Assembly: GCF_000499845.2 (NCBI RefSeq)
Contig: NC_023759.2
Location: forward strand, 40,281,172 to 40,345,171
DNA: 64,000 nucleotides
DNA from: Phaseolus vulgaris
Taxonomy: Eukaryota > Streptophyta > Magnoliopsida > Fabales > Fabaceae
Direction of reading: 5' to 3'
Shown here: positions 24,770 to 36,022 of the stretch, piece by piece
Layout of the letters: each line of letters opens with the position of its first letter
Numbering within the stretch: position 1 is the stretch's first letter
The notes under the pieces: model-generated
The model's input: only the letters and a program-made list of their open reading frames with translations
What the model was told of the DNA's origin: nothing
The model's database searches: none
Translations under genes and position numbers: made by a program

Positions 24770-26051
24770 TATTTTAGTTTGATAACGAAGTTTAAATAAA
24801 TAAAGACTTTGAGATTTTGAACTAAGTTAAAAGTTAATGTATATTTATGTTCTTAAAAAGTAATTTCAGTTCAAGAGGGGGGATACTTCATTTGTATTCC
24901 ATAAATGTTGAAAACAGTAAGGTATGAAGTGATTTATCTTGAAAATGGTAACATGGTATCTTTGATCCAGTCATCCACATATGCTCCCAAACTGTTACTA
25001 GAACTGTGTAAAGGCAATGATTCAATTAGTTATTGAAAGGCAGAATGGGGAAAAGAGAAAGAGGCAGCAAGGCGCATTAAAGGTTATCATAGTATAGGAC
25101 ATTAGAACACCTTTACCTCATCTCTTTTGGCCTTTTTCTTTTTGTTCCATAAATCTTTTGGCTTTTCAACTCCATTTACTTCTGCTCCTTCCTTTAATGA
25201 TCACTCTGGTTATTTCATGCCTTTTTTGTTCTCTCACTGTAATCTGTTGGCATTACTATTATGGATTAGGACAAATATCTTAGGATGTGGAATAAGAATT
25301 TGGGGTGTTTAATTAATTCATCACAAACGGCTTTTAACTCCAAAGTTTGAAAATTGAGGATTCTGGATGTTATACGTATCAAAGTTTCCAAGGGTAACCT
25401 AATATTAAAATAATTGGATAATGAAGTAATGGGTAAGGAAAAGGACTTTTAACAGATGTATATTTTTGTGTCATTGTCAGTTTTGAAGAGTATTATTATA
25501 ATGGTTTGCTGAATTGTTTATCAACTCAAGGTAGGGTGAGAAGGGCAATGGCTAAGGATGATAATAATAGAGTACATGAAGAGAGAGAGAGGAATCTTTG
25601 TGAGAAATAATTAACCGGTCCCCTTCTAAAACAATAGGTAGCACCATCATTATCATAAACTCAAAGGAAGGAGAAAAAGAAAGGCACTGTTTTCAATCAC
25701 ACATCATCGTCTGCTTCACCCCAAAACCAGAAGAAGCAATCAAATTAGTCATCACTTGGAATGAACTCTACAACATCCCCTCTTATCTCTATTTGCAGGG
25801 GAGAGGACGCAAAAAAAGAAAATAACAACGCAAAAGACTTCTTCAAAAAAGGTGGTAGAAAAGGGAAAAAGGACATTACTGATTACAATGAAATACTAAC
25901 TAGTAACTACTTACTACAACTATTCCTAGTCTTGTAATAAAATCATGATGAATGGAAAATTTTGATTTGACTTTGTGCGTTTTTCCGGTTATTATCCTCC
26001 TCAAAATGCAGGACTTTGGAGCCACCGTGCATGCAAAGCATGCTAGTGAAG
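24770..26051. other. Intergenic DNA and probable 3'UTR of the FLZ gene
   Basis: No ORF with recognisable content. The last few hundred bases before 26052 are likely the 3'UTR of the minus-strand FLZ gene. A GA-rich patch lies near 25575. Confidence 0.4.
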
Positions 26052-27119
26052 TCAAGAAAAACCGTTGCTTTCAAACTCTGAATTTTCTATTCCATCCAGC
26101 ACCATTTCTTGGTGGCGGCACTTCCTGCTACAGAAAGCTTTCTCTCCTCTGCATAAAAATAAACCATTTCATCACCTTAAACTTTGTTCAGCTGGATTAA
26201 ACTAAATAAGATCAATAAATAAATAAATAAAAAGATTATAGAGTATTATCCATGTCGAGATATTGTCGAAAGGCTTTGAAGTTTTGTTATCTTGTGGTTG
26301 AGGAGTCACAGAAGAAGGCTAATATCAAAAGAATTAGTAATGCAAATTGCAAAGGTTGGGATGGGAAAAGTGTGTGTACCTATAAATAAAGATGTCCTTG
26401 GTCTGGTCAAGATGTTTCTTGCAAGTGTGACAGAAGCTGAGGAAATTTGCGGAGGTAGCAGAATGAGAGTTTTGGTTTTGGGGGAGAGAATAATAGGTCT
26501 CCACCACAATGCAATTATTGAATATGTGTGTGGTTTTTGGGTTAGGTCCATGGGATATCACGCATGTATATTCCTCAGAAAGCTCCATCTCACTCCAAGA
26601 CAGAGCCCTCACACTTGGCGAAACACAATCATCCTTTGCAGAAATTTCTGACCCTGATGAGTTTTTTGAATCCTTGGTTTTGGTTCCAAAATCATCAGCA
26701 CATGTCTGAGACTCAAATGGGATTTTCACTCTAAGCAGAACGTTTCCTTTGTTGGGCTCAGAATTGTCATGAATTGGGTTGTCATCATCTTTGAGAGCAT
26801 CAACAAGAGCAAGACGAAGGCCCTTTGAATCAGGCTTGTCCCAGGAAGTTCTGCTTGGTGGGGAGATTTTGTATGGAAGAGTTAAGAATGGATTCCCAAA
26901 GGCAGAAGGGGATAATGCTCTGGCATCAAGAATTGAAGTTGGGCTCCTTAAGGCCTCGGTTCCTGAGGAGAGACACTTGTTGGTGAAATCTCTAAATTTG
27001 GGTGACCCAAATAGAGAGGGTATAGTTTTAGCATAGTTTTGAGTGGGGGATTGCTGAGAGCTATGATCAGCCATCAAACCTGGCTTGCTCACCGCTCTTG
27101 ATCTGTTCCTCAGCAGCAT
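26052..27119 (-). CDS. FCS-like zinc finger (FLZ, DUF581) protein, two exons
   Basis: Exon 1 spans 27119-26380 and exon 2 spans 26148-26052; the intron (26379-26149) uses GT...AG and splits an arginine codon. The spliced protein is 278 aa. It starts MLLRNRSR, as FLZ proteins often do. Residues 226-257 form the FLZ domain: FLSFCHTCKKHL (C230, C233), DIFIYR, then from exon 2 GEKAFCSRKCR (F252-C253-S254, C257). This is the C-x2-C...FCS-x2-C zinc ligand set, complete. The rest is Ser/Pro-rich and probably disordered. The C-terminal tail after the finger is only about 21 aa. FLZ proteins in plants act as SnRK1 interaction adaptors; that role is taken from the family. Exon 2 is only 31 codons and was found from its GEKAFCS motif and splice sites. 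Confidence 0.88.
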
Positions 27120-27157
27120 AAGTGGAACGAAAATGATCCCGCAAGGAAAATTAACTC

Positions 27158-27246
27158 CTAAACCAAGATCAACTCAAAATTAGAATAAATTACCAACAAG
27201 AAAATGTTACAAAGATGGTGAAATACTTACGAGAAATTAAACTCAC
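27158..27246 (-). other. Possible 5'UTR intron of the FLZ gene
   Basis: On the minus strand a good donor TAG|GTGAGTTT (exon ends 27247) and an acceptor GGTTTAG|GAGTT (exon resumes 27157) bracket 89 bp just upstream of the start codon. Supported by splice-site consensus only. Confidence 0.35.
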
Positions 27247-27711
27247 CTAAAATGGTTATAGAGAGTGATGGCACTAGCAATAACAAACCACTCACACGGA
27301 TGCAGGTTGCTATTTCAAAAAATCACCAGCGTACTGGGAATGTTTCTGTACTTGTAACTTGTTACACAAACTCACAAAAAACAACGCAAAAAACTGAAAA
27401 CAGAATTGCCTCCTCGGTTATCTTTTTTGTCAATTTTGATATTGAATGAGAAAAAGTAGGGAAAGGCATGTGATTAGCAGCAGCTCTGCCATTTGATCTG
27501 TGGCGTTCAGAAACAGATCACAAAAAACAAACAGTTTTGGATTTGATGCTGTCTATGAGAAAAAGCATCATCCCAAAAATGAAGTCCTGAGCTTTGTTTG
27601 GTTTTGGTTACCAAGCACATGCACTTCCTGCCTCTTCCTCCCCATCACTGATTCCTACCTCTTTTCATTTTTCTATTTTTCCTTTTTCTGTTTGAAGCTG
27701 CAAAGTCTGGG

Positions 27712-27895
27712 AGTTTAAATAAAGAGCTTTGGATTTGGAGCAATAAAGAAGAGAAGAAAAAGAGAGAACAGAGAGAGAACAGAGAGAGAGAAAGAGAGAG
27801 TCGTGTTTGGATTCACATGCCAGTTCACAGATAAACGAAGGAGAAGCAAAGGAGTCGTGTGCATGAAAATCAAACGTTATTACTATATATGTTGA
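27712..27895 (-). promoter_or_regulatory. FLZ promoter and CT-rich leader
   Basis: Read on the minus strand, a TATATAG box lies near 27884-27892. It is followed downstream by a long CT microsatellite (27735-27802, GA-rich on the plus strand), typical of plant 5'UTRs. A second TATTTAA box lies at about 27714-27722. Which one sets the start cannot be decided here. Confidence 0.4.
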
Positions 27896-27899
27896 AATA

Positions 27900-30800
27900 C
27901 ATCGTTGTCTTCATATGTAGTATTATCTCATTTATTTTTAATTTGACTGAATAAAAACTGCTTTAAATTTATTTTTTATAACCAGATAATTTTTTTAATT
28001 TTATCTTCATCATTTAGTGTTATTTAAATGTCAGTCTTTGAACTTATAATATAACCAAATGCAGAAATTAATATATATTAGATTTCAGAATCAAAAGGAG
28101 AATATTTTTATTTTTATGTTTGACTAACGTGTTTAATATTGTTATTATTATATATTTTACATTAAAAAATATGAATGTCTTGAAATCATTGTGTTTTAAC
28201 AACAGTAATTAAATTATGAGGATGAATTTGAAATTAATTGCGCTTTAGAAATTAAATTGAAATATTTTCTACAAAAACTATATTACTATATATTATTGTT
28301 TTATTAAGGAAAGAAAGTGTATAAAACAACCTGATCTATTTAATCGTCAGATACATGCAAAGAGAAGTAATTAAATAGTTTAACGTAAAAAATAATCTCT
28401 ATCAAAATAAAAATTTAATTAAAAAAAAATCAATTATAGAATTTTCTGCATACTGACTATTCTATCAACATTTATATTACATTTTTTTCTCTTCCTCTTT
28501 AGTCATTATTTAACATTATGTTAGACTATGGAAAACAGAAGAAAAAAAATTGATAAAAAAAAGTAAAATTAAATTAAAATTAATGTATCTATTATACTAG
28601 CTATTTCCTATATCTCTATATTTTTATCTATCTGTTTATCTATCACTGCTTTTTACTATTTATTGTGAATCAAACAAATTTTGTATTGACTCCATATCTT
28701 CCATGTTTCTTAAATTAATAAGTTGGATAAAATATTCATTATATTATTAAATGGTTTATGATTTTTTTTAAAACGCACTAAATGTTACAATTTAAATATG
28801 GGATTTAAAAAAAAATATTCTTAGACTATTACGTCATCTTCTTAAAGTGTTGTCAATTTATTTTTTTGTTGTTTGAATGTGTATCTTATATCACATTTCA
28901 ATTTCAATTTCATTTGCAATTTTTAATTCAATATAAGAGTCTTAAAGTATTTTGATTGCAGAATGCTTAAGCATTTGCTCAACAAAAAGTAATTATGTAT
29001 TCTAAGAAATTGTGGTTAAACTAATATGTGACAACAAAAGGTTTTAAATTTTAGTAACTTTATATAAATAGCGGTTATTAAGGTGAATTCTAAATCTAAT
29101 TATTTCTTACATGATTATAAAATAAACTTTATATATTATATATTATGAAATATATACTTTTTTTTTATCTTTAATTAATGTGGAACTTCAATATATTTCT
29201 CTTATTAGAATTTTTTATTCTTGAAATAATATATTATGAGTAGTTCGAGAATAGTAGATAAATCCAACAAACTCTTGTTACGATAAATTAAAAAATAACT
29301 CTTATACTATATTAAGAATTAATTATTTAAAGAAAAATTGTAAAAATATAATATTATTTAGTTAAAAATTATTTGTATTTTGTTACTTATAATTTAGAAT
29401 TTTATCTAAAATTTAGGATTTTAAATTTTATATTGTATTTTGTATTGTAAGTAAGAAGTCTTATAATATATGGTTTTTAGTTTCACCTTTTAATTTTGTT
29501 TTTAATGCGATTCATCTCCAACCATCCAACAGTGTGAATAAACAGGTTTATTTTTGTCCTTTTTGAACATTTCAATCTTTTGTTGGTGATGGAAGGTATT
29601 TTGTCCACACTCTCTTTCGCACAGTACCTCATAACAAGGAAACAGACACAACAGCTAACTCAATCATTTTATTTTAGAATTAACTTTCATCACTTCATAG
29701 ATCTATCCTCTCTCTCTCTCTCTACAACTTAAAATATCCAACAAATCTTCTTTTTTCGTAAATAAACAAATAATCATAAAATATAATTAGAACATCGAGT
29801 AATAGTCCTTAGTATATGAGTCGTTATTTACAATTCTTACCAAACAATAAACCAAAAGTATGATAAAAAAAAATACAACACCACACGTAAACTAAACTGA
29901 AAACTTAGGTCAACCAACCTTTTTTTATATATAACATATTCTTAGAAAACAATAAATGAACATTGCCATAATTGAGTGCATAGTTAATAGATGGTTAGTA
30001 AGGAAAATATAAGTTTTGGTGCGTAAAGGTGAAGCCAGTTGATTGAGTTAATAATTTAAGTTATAATATTTTTCATTTATATTAAATAAATTAAAACGAT
30101 ACACAAGGCATATAGAGACGTAGACTGCATAATGCATTTTGCTTATCCTCGTGGGATGGGACCCACTAACGAAACCTACCTGTTCCACGTAACGTACTTC
30201 TATTATCCGTTGCCTCAAGTGGGCCCACCAAAGAGCCGTGTCCTTTTCGACCTTATCCAGGGCCCACTTTCTCCTTACTGGGCCGTGTATCTTCTACTTT
30301 AAATAAGACAAAATTATATTTTCGGCCTAAAAACAATAATTATTTTTTGCAATTTTTTTTTTTTCAATTTGGAAACAATTGGTGAAATAATTAAAAAAAA
30401 GTGTTAATATTGTGTTGCAAGGAATCTAAATTTATGAACCTGAGGAGCAGTCCACGTGATTGTGTTTGGAAGAGAAGATTTATGAAGTTGACCACCACAC
30501 AATCCATTCATCCGAAAAGAGCTCAGTATCACTTACCAACTTCACTTCACATTCACTTCCAAGTTTTCATATTCTAAATTTTTAAATCTTATTCACATAA
30601 TCAAATTCATTTATGTTTACCAGACTTTCTAAGTCACTTTTTCATTTTTTTTAATTGGTGCAATATTTTACGTTTATTAAAAAAGTAGGCAGATATTTAA
30701 AAAATCATCTATATGAACAAATTGTGTTGGTGGAAAAAAAGTCGTGAATGCATCACCTGATTTTAGTTTTACGAAAATAAAATCATATCAGGTTCACACT

Positions 30801-31045
30801 AAAATTGTGGAAATAGAAATTTTATCACTCTACTACAAATTTTATTAATATTGATTAAGTTTTTTTTAAAATAAAATCTGATCATGCTAACAAGATTTCT
30901 TCTTGGATTATTTTATTATTTATTTTAAAATTAATACATACAATTTTATATAAAAAATATTATGTTAATATTAATTATTTATATAAAAAATATTATTTTG
31001 AAACGTAAAATTTATTATAAAATATGAAAGACCAATTACTTAAAG
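27900..31045. other. Intergenic DNA, no gene seen
   Basis: AT-rich, with no ORF of note. A less AT-rich patch at about 30110-30300 carries promoter-like motifs and is listed separately. Confidence 0.5.
30219..30285. promoter_or_regulatory. Cluster of TGGGCC/GGCCCA site II-type motifs
   Basis: Three GGGCC-containing motifs (GTGGGCCCAC at 30219, AGGGCCCAC near 30260, CTGGGCCGTG near 30278) fall within 70 bp and are followed by TTTAAATA. Site II motifs (TGGGCY) mark promoters of housekeeping and ribosomal genes in plants. No ORF follows on either strand, so this may be a promoter remnant or a promoter of a non-coding transcript. Confidence 0.35.
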
Positions 31046-31544
31046 TGTACTGGTATGGACCGAACGATCAATATCATGTTTCGACTCCCACAACCGGGTT
31101 GACCGAATGACCCACGTCTAGGTGGGTCGACCGAATGACCCACGTCCAGGTGGGTCGACCGATACTTTCGGTTCAATTACGCTTAAGCAAGGTCAGTGAA
31201 GCTAAATCATCATTAAGAATTAGGTAATACACCTCTAACCACGATCCACCTCATTAATTCGGTCTAACAAGGTAGGCCCATTAAAATAATATAAATAAAA
31301 CACATTCCAAGAAGTAGGTACATCATTTATTACTGTCAACCCCATTTGCTGACTTGAGCGTCCTAGTGCCTTCTGCAGGTACCCCCATTCGGTATTCTCT
31401 AGAAGACCAAATGATCAAGTAGCTGAGACCAGAGGAGTAGCGAGAAGCTTGGAAAAGAAAGCTGAAGCATAACTGTCCGATAGAAAGGAGGAAGACGAAA
31501 CTCATCAATAGTTCTTTAGATCTCATCTCCCTAGCAAGAACATA
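31046..31544. mobile_element. Probable solo LTR of a Ty3-type element
   Basis: The sequence starts TGTACTGGTATGGACCGAAC, close to the LTR start at 33968 (TGTACTGTCTAGGCCGAAAG), and ends AAGAACATA. The pentamer TAAAG flanks it on both sides (31041-31045 and 31545-31549), giving a 5-bp target duplication. A TATA-like ATATAAATAAA lies near 31290. There is no internal domain on either side, which fits LTR-LTR recombination. It ends in TA rather than CA, which is unusual. It contains two tandem 28-bp units, each with a GACCCAC...GTGGGTC hairpin. Confidence 0.6.
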
Positions 31545-31810
31545 TAAAGTACTCATAATGAAATGAATGATTTAATTTCATAATAAGTTTTTAGAATAAT
31601 CTGATTTCAACCGACACAACTTTATTTAAAATAAATTATTAACATTAATCTGTTATTAATCAAAGTTATGAAATGCATACATAATGTTTTTACAATTAAT
31701 TCGTGTTTACCTATATAATTTTAAAAAAATCCATCTATTTCAGTAATACATGTAAAAAAGTACACCAATTAAAAAAACTCAATTTTACTTGCTAAAACAC
31801 AAAGATAAAT

Positions 31811-32136
31811 CATTACAAGAAAAGTTGTAATTAGCTGTCAAAAAAAGTGAGGGTCAAGTAAGGAACATTAATAGTGTCTCCAAATCATACATAATTGAGA
31901 TACAAAAACAAATATTAATTATAATGTGGACAAAGAGGTTTTAACCGGACACTAAAATCATAAAAAAAATAGTTGTGTCCTCATAGTCCCCACTAATTCA
32001 TTAGTAACCTTTGGATTAGTGTCAACTTAATGGGACATTAAACTCACTCTAAGTATCATTTAATATCATTTAGTATCTCCCTTTTGCTTTTTGTGTGGGT
32101 TTTTTGCGGAAACTAATATTATTATTTCTTGTAGTG
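31811..32136. mobile_element. Small non-autonomous CACTA element (326 bp)
   Basis: The left end is CATTACAAGAAA and the right end, reverse-complemented, is CACTACAAGAAA, one mismatch in 12. AAT flanks both sides (31808-31810 and 32137-32139), the expected 3-bp duplication. No ORF. The interior contains paired GGACACTAA/TTAGTGTC blocks. Confidence 0.75.
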
Positions 32137-32518
32137 AATCATTAATAAATAATAATAATTTTTAATAAGGGTGGTAAGGTTGATTTGTTTGGTCATATTG
32201 GTTTGTTCTACATTGTTATGTAAAAGTTGGAAAAAATAATTTTGTATTGTTTATTAAGATCTTTCTTCCAGCATTCCATCAAATTTTTTCCGGCAGCTCA
32301 TTAATTTTAAAATTTAATTTTCATAATATAAAAGTGAATTTTGAAAATGAAAATTCAAAAGAGAAAAAAAATTGAGAATAACCTTTCTCTGGAACAACTA
32401 TTTTACCTTATAGAATTCGATTTTTAAACTTCATGGGATGCAGAAAGAAACACATTTTTTTATTATTATGCGGGTTAGCGAACTTGTCTGTCTTGTCTCA
32501 TACCTTCCTCGTGTGAAT

Positions 32519-32608
32519 TACAAGTTATGTGAGACAAACTTAAATGGGTACAAGTTATGTGAGACAAACTTAAATGGGTACAAGTTATCTGAGACAAACT
32601 TAAATGGA
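32519..32608. repeat. 30-bp minisatellite, three copies
   Basis: Three consecutive 30-bp units, each starting TACAAGTTAT and ending CTTAAATGG, with one base change in the third copy. The period is a multiple of three, so one frame reads a ten-residue repeat (KLCETNLNGY) inside an 80-codon ORF. That ORF has no recognisable domain and is probably not a gene. Confidence 0.85.
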
Positions 32609-32639
32609 TTAGCGAATCAAAATAATGAGTTTATCTTAC

Positions 32640-33967
32640 ATCCAAATCTCACCCCACCCATCCAACATTGTTACTCTTAGTCTTTAAACATGTAGCGATA
32701 TTGTTTGATTAAGATCGAAGAACATTTAACATTTATTATTTTTACATTTTCAGAAAGATATTCGAATCTTATGTAAAAAAAATTCAATGCTTAAAAATTG
32801 TATAATGATTGTAAAATTTTAAAGGAAGTATTTGATTCTATTTTCCCATAAACTGTATAAAGTATTGGCCAACAACATTTTGCATTTCCCTGTTTTCTGA
32901 AGACTCCACGAGGACAAAAAGAAGGTGGCGAAAGAGGAGTGTGGAAATTGCAAACCGAAAGATATGGCCTGTATTTTGAATTATTGGATAACATGGGATG
33001 TTTGGTCACATAATGCATACAATTCCAAAATTATGGAAACCAAAGTTTGTAACTAAATAATTTGGAGGAGACCCCTTTCATTACATTTTCAATGAAGGAA
33101 GAAATAAAAAATTTCCACTCCAAAAAATCTTATCTACAGAAGGTGGTGAGAGAGATAGCAATACCTCTAATAGTGCTGTTTGTTGGTACAGTGAAATATA
33201 AGAATAAAAGACTCATTTCCAGAAATGTATATACATGCCAAAATTGTAATATAAACATATTAAAGTAAAATTCAAGCTACCGAGATTAATATACAATACA
33301 TATATAGACGAAAAGGGACATGTAATTATGGTATCAATATTCTTTCTATATTGAGTAGAGTTAAATTATTAACAGGGGCAGTGATTATTGATTCAATTTC
33401 ATTCTTAAACTTAAGAGTTATTTTCTCGTCCTAATTAACAAGCTTAAACACCATCAAAAGAAGCACCAATAATACAATCTCCCATGAAAAAAAGTAGAAA
33501 AAGAAGGAGAAATTCGTGAGGATAAAACCCAAAGAGAACAAAATGGGCATTACTAATATAGTACATTTCCAAAAAACAATTATAAATGTTATTGTATGAG
33601 GGTTTTGGTGTCTTTCTATTAGTTGAACAAGTTATCTCTTCGTAATCTTATTTCCTTTTTCAGATTCCTCTCTGAGTGTTTGGACTTCGATCTTAGGTGA
33701 TAGTGCATTTGTAAAATTATTTGTCAACGTTGAAGTAAATGTTCAGTATGTTGATATAATAAATATTGTAATATAACTTTATTTTGATTGTTGTGTCTAT
33801 TTATAAGATATGATGTACCATTCTATTATTTTTTTTATCAGCAAATAATAAAAATAAATTAAGAGAAACACTTCAAGAATATCTCAACCCTTATACAAGA
33901 TCCAATAGGCACATAAAAAAACAAAGTTAACATGATAGTAAAACCTACCATTATATTATTTGACTGA
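32640..33967. other. Intergenic DNA, no gene seen
   Basis: Short ORFs only. The sequence runs up to the ACTGA target duplication of the retroelement at 33963-33967. Confidence 0.5.
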
Positions 33968-34612
33968 TGTACTGTCTAGGCCGAAAGGTCAACCGAAAGG
34001 TTGTACCAAAAGTCTCGACCGAAAGGTTGTACCAAAAGTCTCAACCGAAAGGTTAAATATAAAAAGTAAATAAGTAAAATTAAATTAGTGATTATAGCAA
34101 AGCCCATAAGATGGGCCCAAATATACAGGTGTGTGTTTTCAAAATGTTAGGTGCAAAAAGAAAAGACCCAAGTAACTCTTAAGCCCAATAAGAGAGCCTT
34201 ATAAATAGAGGTTCAACTCAAGAGGTAAGTAAGATTCAATTGATCTGATGAACATAAAACTATATCTGACTTTGGCATCGGAGCGCCTTGCAGGTACACA
34301 CACCCACCTGTGAGGAGAAGAAGCCGAGAGCCCAACCCGAGAAGAAGCCGAGAGCCAAACTCGAGTAGGAGTCGCGAGAGCCCAACCCGAGAAGAAGCCG
34401 AGAGCCAAACTCGAGTAGAAGCCGCGAGAGCCCAACCCGAGAAGAAGCCGAAAGCCCGACTCGAGAAGAAGCCGCGAGAGCCCAACCCGAGAAGAAGCCG
34501 AGAGCCCAACTCGAGGAGAAGCCGAGAGAGTCCAGCCCAAGTTCGGAAGATTTGTAAAGGAGTTGATCTTATCAACCTTATTCTAGTGTTCTTGGTCCTT
34601 GTTGTAAGAACA
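33968..34612 (+). repeat. 5' LTR of the gag-only element
   Basis: It begins TGTACTGTCTAGG and ends GTAAGAACA. A TATAAATA box lies at 34200-34207. It carries four CCGAAAGGT 9-mers near its start. From about 34313 to 34535 it holds a GC-rich minisatellite of 24-26-bp units (GAGAGCCCAACCCGAGAAG type), about nine copies alternating between two subtypes. Confidence 0.95.
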
Positions 34613-34634
34613 TTTTGGCGCCCACCGTGGGGCC
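34613..34634 (+). promoter_or_regulatory. Primer-binding site region
   Basis: Immediately after the LTR the sequence reads TTTTGGCGCCCACCGTGGGG. The TGG start fits pairing with the CCA end of a tRNA. The same block with one change (GGCACCC) follows the LTR of the element at 48.8 kb. The primer tRNA was not identified. Confidence 0.7.
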
Positions 34635-34664
34635 GAGAGGTAACTGAAAAAGGTTGAACACAAG

Positions 34665-35904
34665 ATGAATCAAAGAGAAGAACAAGGTGGAGAGCAATCT
34701 GGGGAGTAGAGAGATAATCAAAATTCCATGTCAATGGCTATGCTCATGCAGTTACAAAAAGAGTTCGAAACACTAAAGAAAAGCAATGAAGAGGAGTTAA
34801 GTATGTTAAGGGCGGAGAATGCGTATATGAAAAGGAAGTTGAATGAAGAGACGATTTTAAACACATCATTTGAAACTGTTCAACCAAGAACACATATCCA
34901 CCAAAGGGTACATAATGAGGAAAGATTTGAAACTACAAGGAAGAGAATACTAGAGACTTCTGTTATCTTTGTCGGAATATCTGTTAGGAGACATCCATTT
35001 TCCGAAGCCATTATAGAAACCCCACTGCCCAAAATTGGAAGAATTTTACCATGGAGAAATATGATAGAGGTACAGATCCTGATGAACACATTGCAGTATA
35101 CACAACGCAGATAAGTTTGTATACGTGGAATGATGCCATTTTGTGCCGAGTATTCCCAACAACTTTGAAGGGAGGGACTCTGAGTTGGTTTACTCGGTTG
35201 CCACCGTTATCCATTGATTGTTTCAACACTTTAGTAAAAAAGTTTGGAGCTCATTTTGCTACAAGCCGACCACATCATCTGACATCAATTGCCTTAGTGA
35301 ATATAAGGCAAGAAAAGGGAGAATCCCTAAGAGCATTTATGGAGCGCTTTGGAAAGGTAGCACTAAGTATCCGCAATCTCAGCCCGAAAATCACAATGCA
35401 TCATATGATTACAGCACTGAAACCGGGACCATTTGCCGACAGTCTTTGCAAAAAACTGGCAACCAATCTTGATGAGTTAAGACAACGTGCATCAAAGTTT
35501 ATGCAAATGGAAGAGTTGAGAGAATTTCGAGGGCGGATGGAAATGATAAGAAGATAAGTGAAAAGGAAGGAGGACATTCGTTTAGAAAAGGAAGAGAATA
35601 ATTTCGTAGCCGAAAGTTTCAACAATATACACCGTTGAGTAGTAATTGAGCAAGAATCTTACAATAAGCAATGACAGTAAAGATAATCCCACCACCAAAG
35701 AAGGAAAGAACTTCAAAAAGAGCATATCAGAGTAAACATTGCCAATACCACAAGAATCATGGTCGTCATACAGAAGAATGTGTAGCTTTGAAAGATAGAA
35801 TTGAAGAATTGATTCAAGTTGGGCAGTTGAAACGCTTTGTTAGAGATGGAGGGATAAGGAGCAGACAAAGTCCAAGGCAGTTAAACACTCATCGTTGTAT
35901 GTAA
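34665..35904 (+). pseudogene. Damaged gag gene of the gag-only element
   Basis: The gag-like frame starts with ATG at 34665 and reads a short Gln/Glu-rich leader. A TAG at 34707-34709 interrupts it where the related copy has CAG. A coiled-coil segment (LQKEFETLKKSNEEEL...) follows from 34728. The gag core (about 35030-35557) has the typical plant gag blocks WFTRLP, HLTSIAL-N-IRQ and ESLRAFMERF. One base is missing in an A-run near 35030 relative to the related copy, so coiled coil and core are in different frames. A TAA ends the core at 35557. A separate frame (35671-35904) holds the knuckle C-x2-H-x3-GRH-x3-C. Three lesions in a young insertion suggest it was copied in a defective state. Confidence 0.85.
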
Positions 35905-36022
35905 AACCTTTCGGTCAAGGATGATTTTTCATGTATAAAGAAAGTCGTATTCAAGATTGAAACACTTAATGAAGAAGTTATTCATATGAAGAGTCAAACT
36001 GTTAAATTCATTAATGTTTCGC

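Noticed and set aside
32438..32680. 80-codon ORF with a ten-residue repeat
   Set aside because: The repeat is a 30-bp minisatellite, and the flanking codons show no domain or gene structure.
34199..34734. Overlapping minus-strand ORFs of 113 and 173 codons rich in SRLLLGLGS (also at 39639-40075)
   Set aside because: They are shadows of the GC-rich LTR minisatellite and occur identically in both LTRs.
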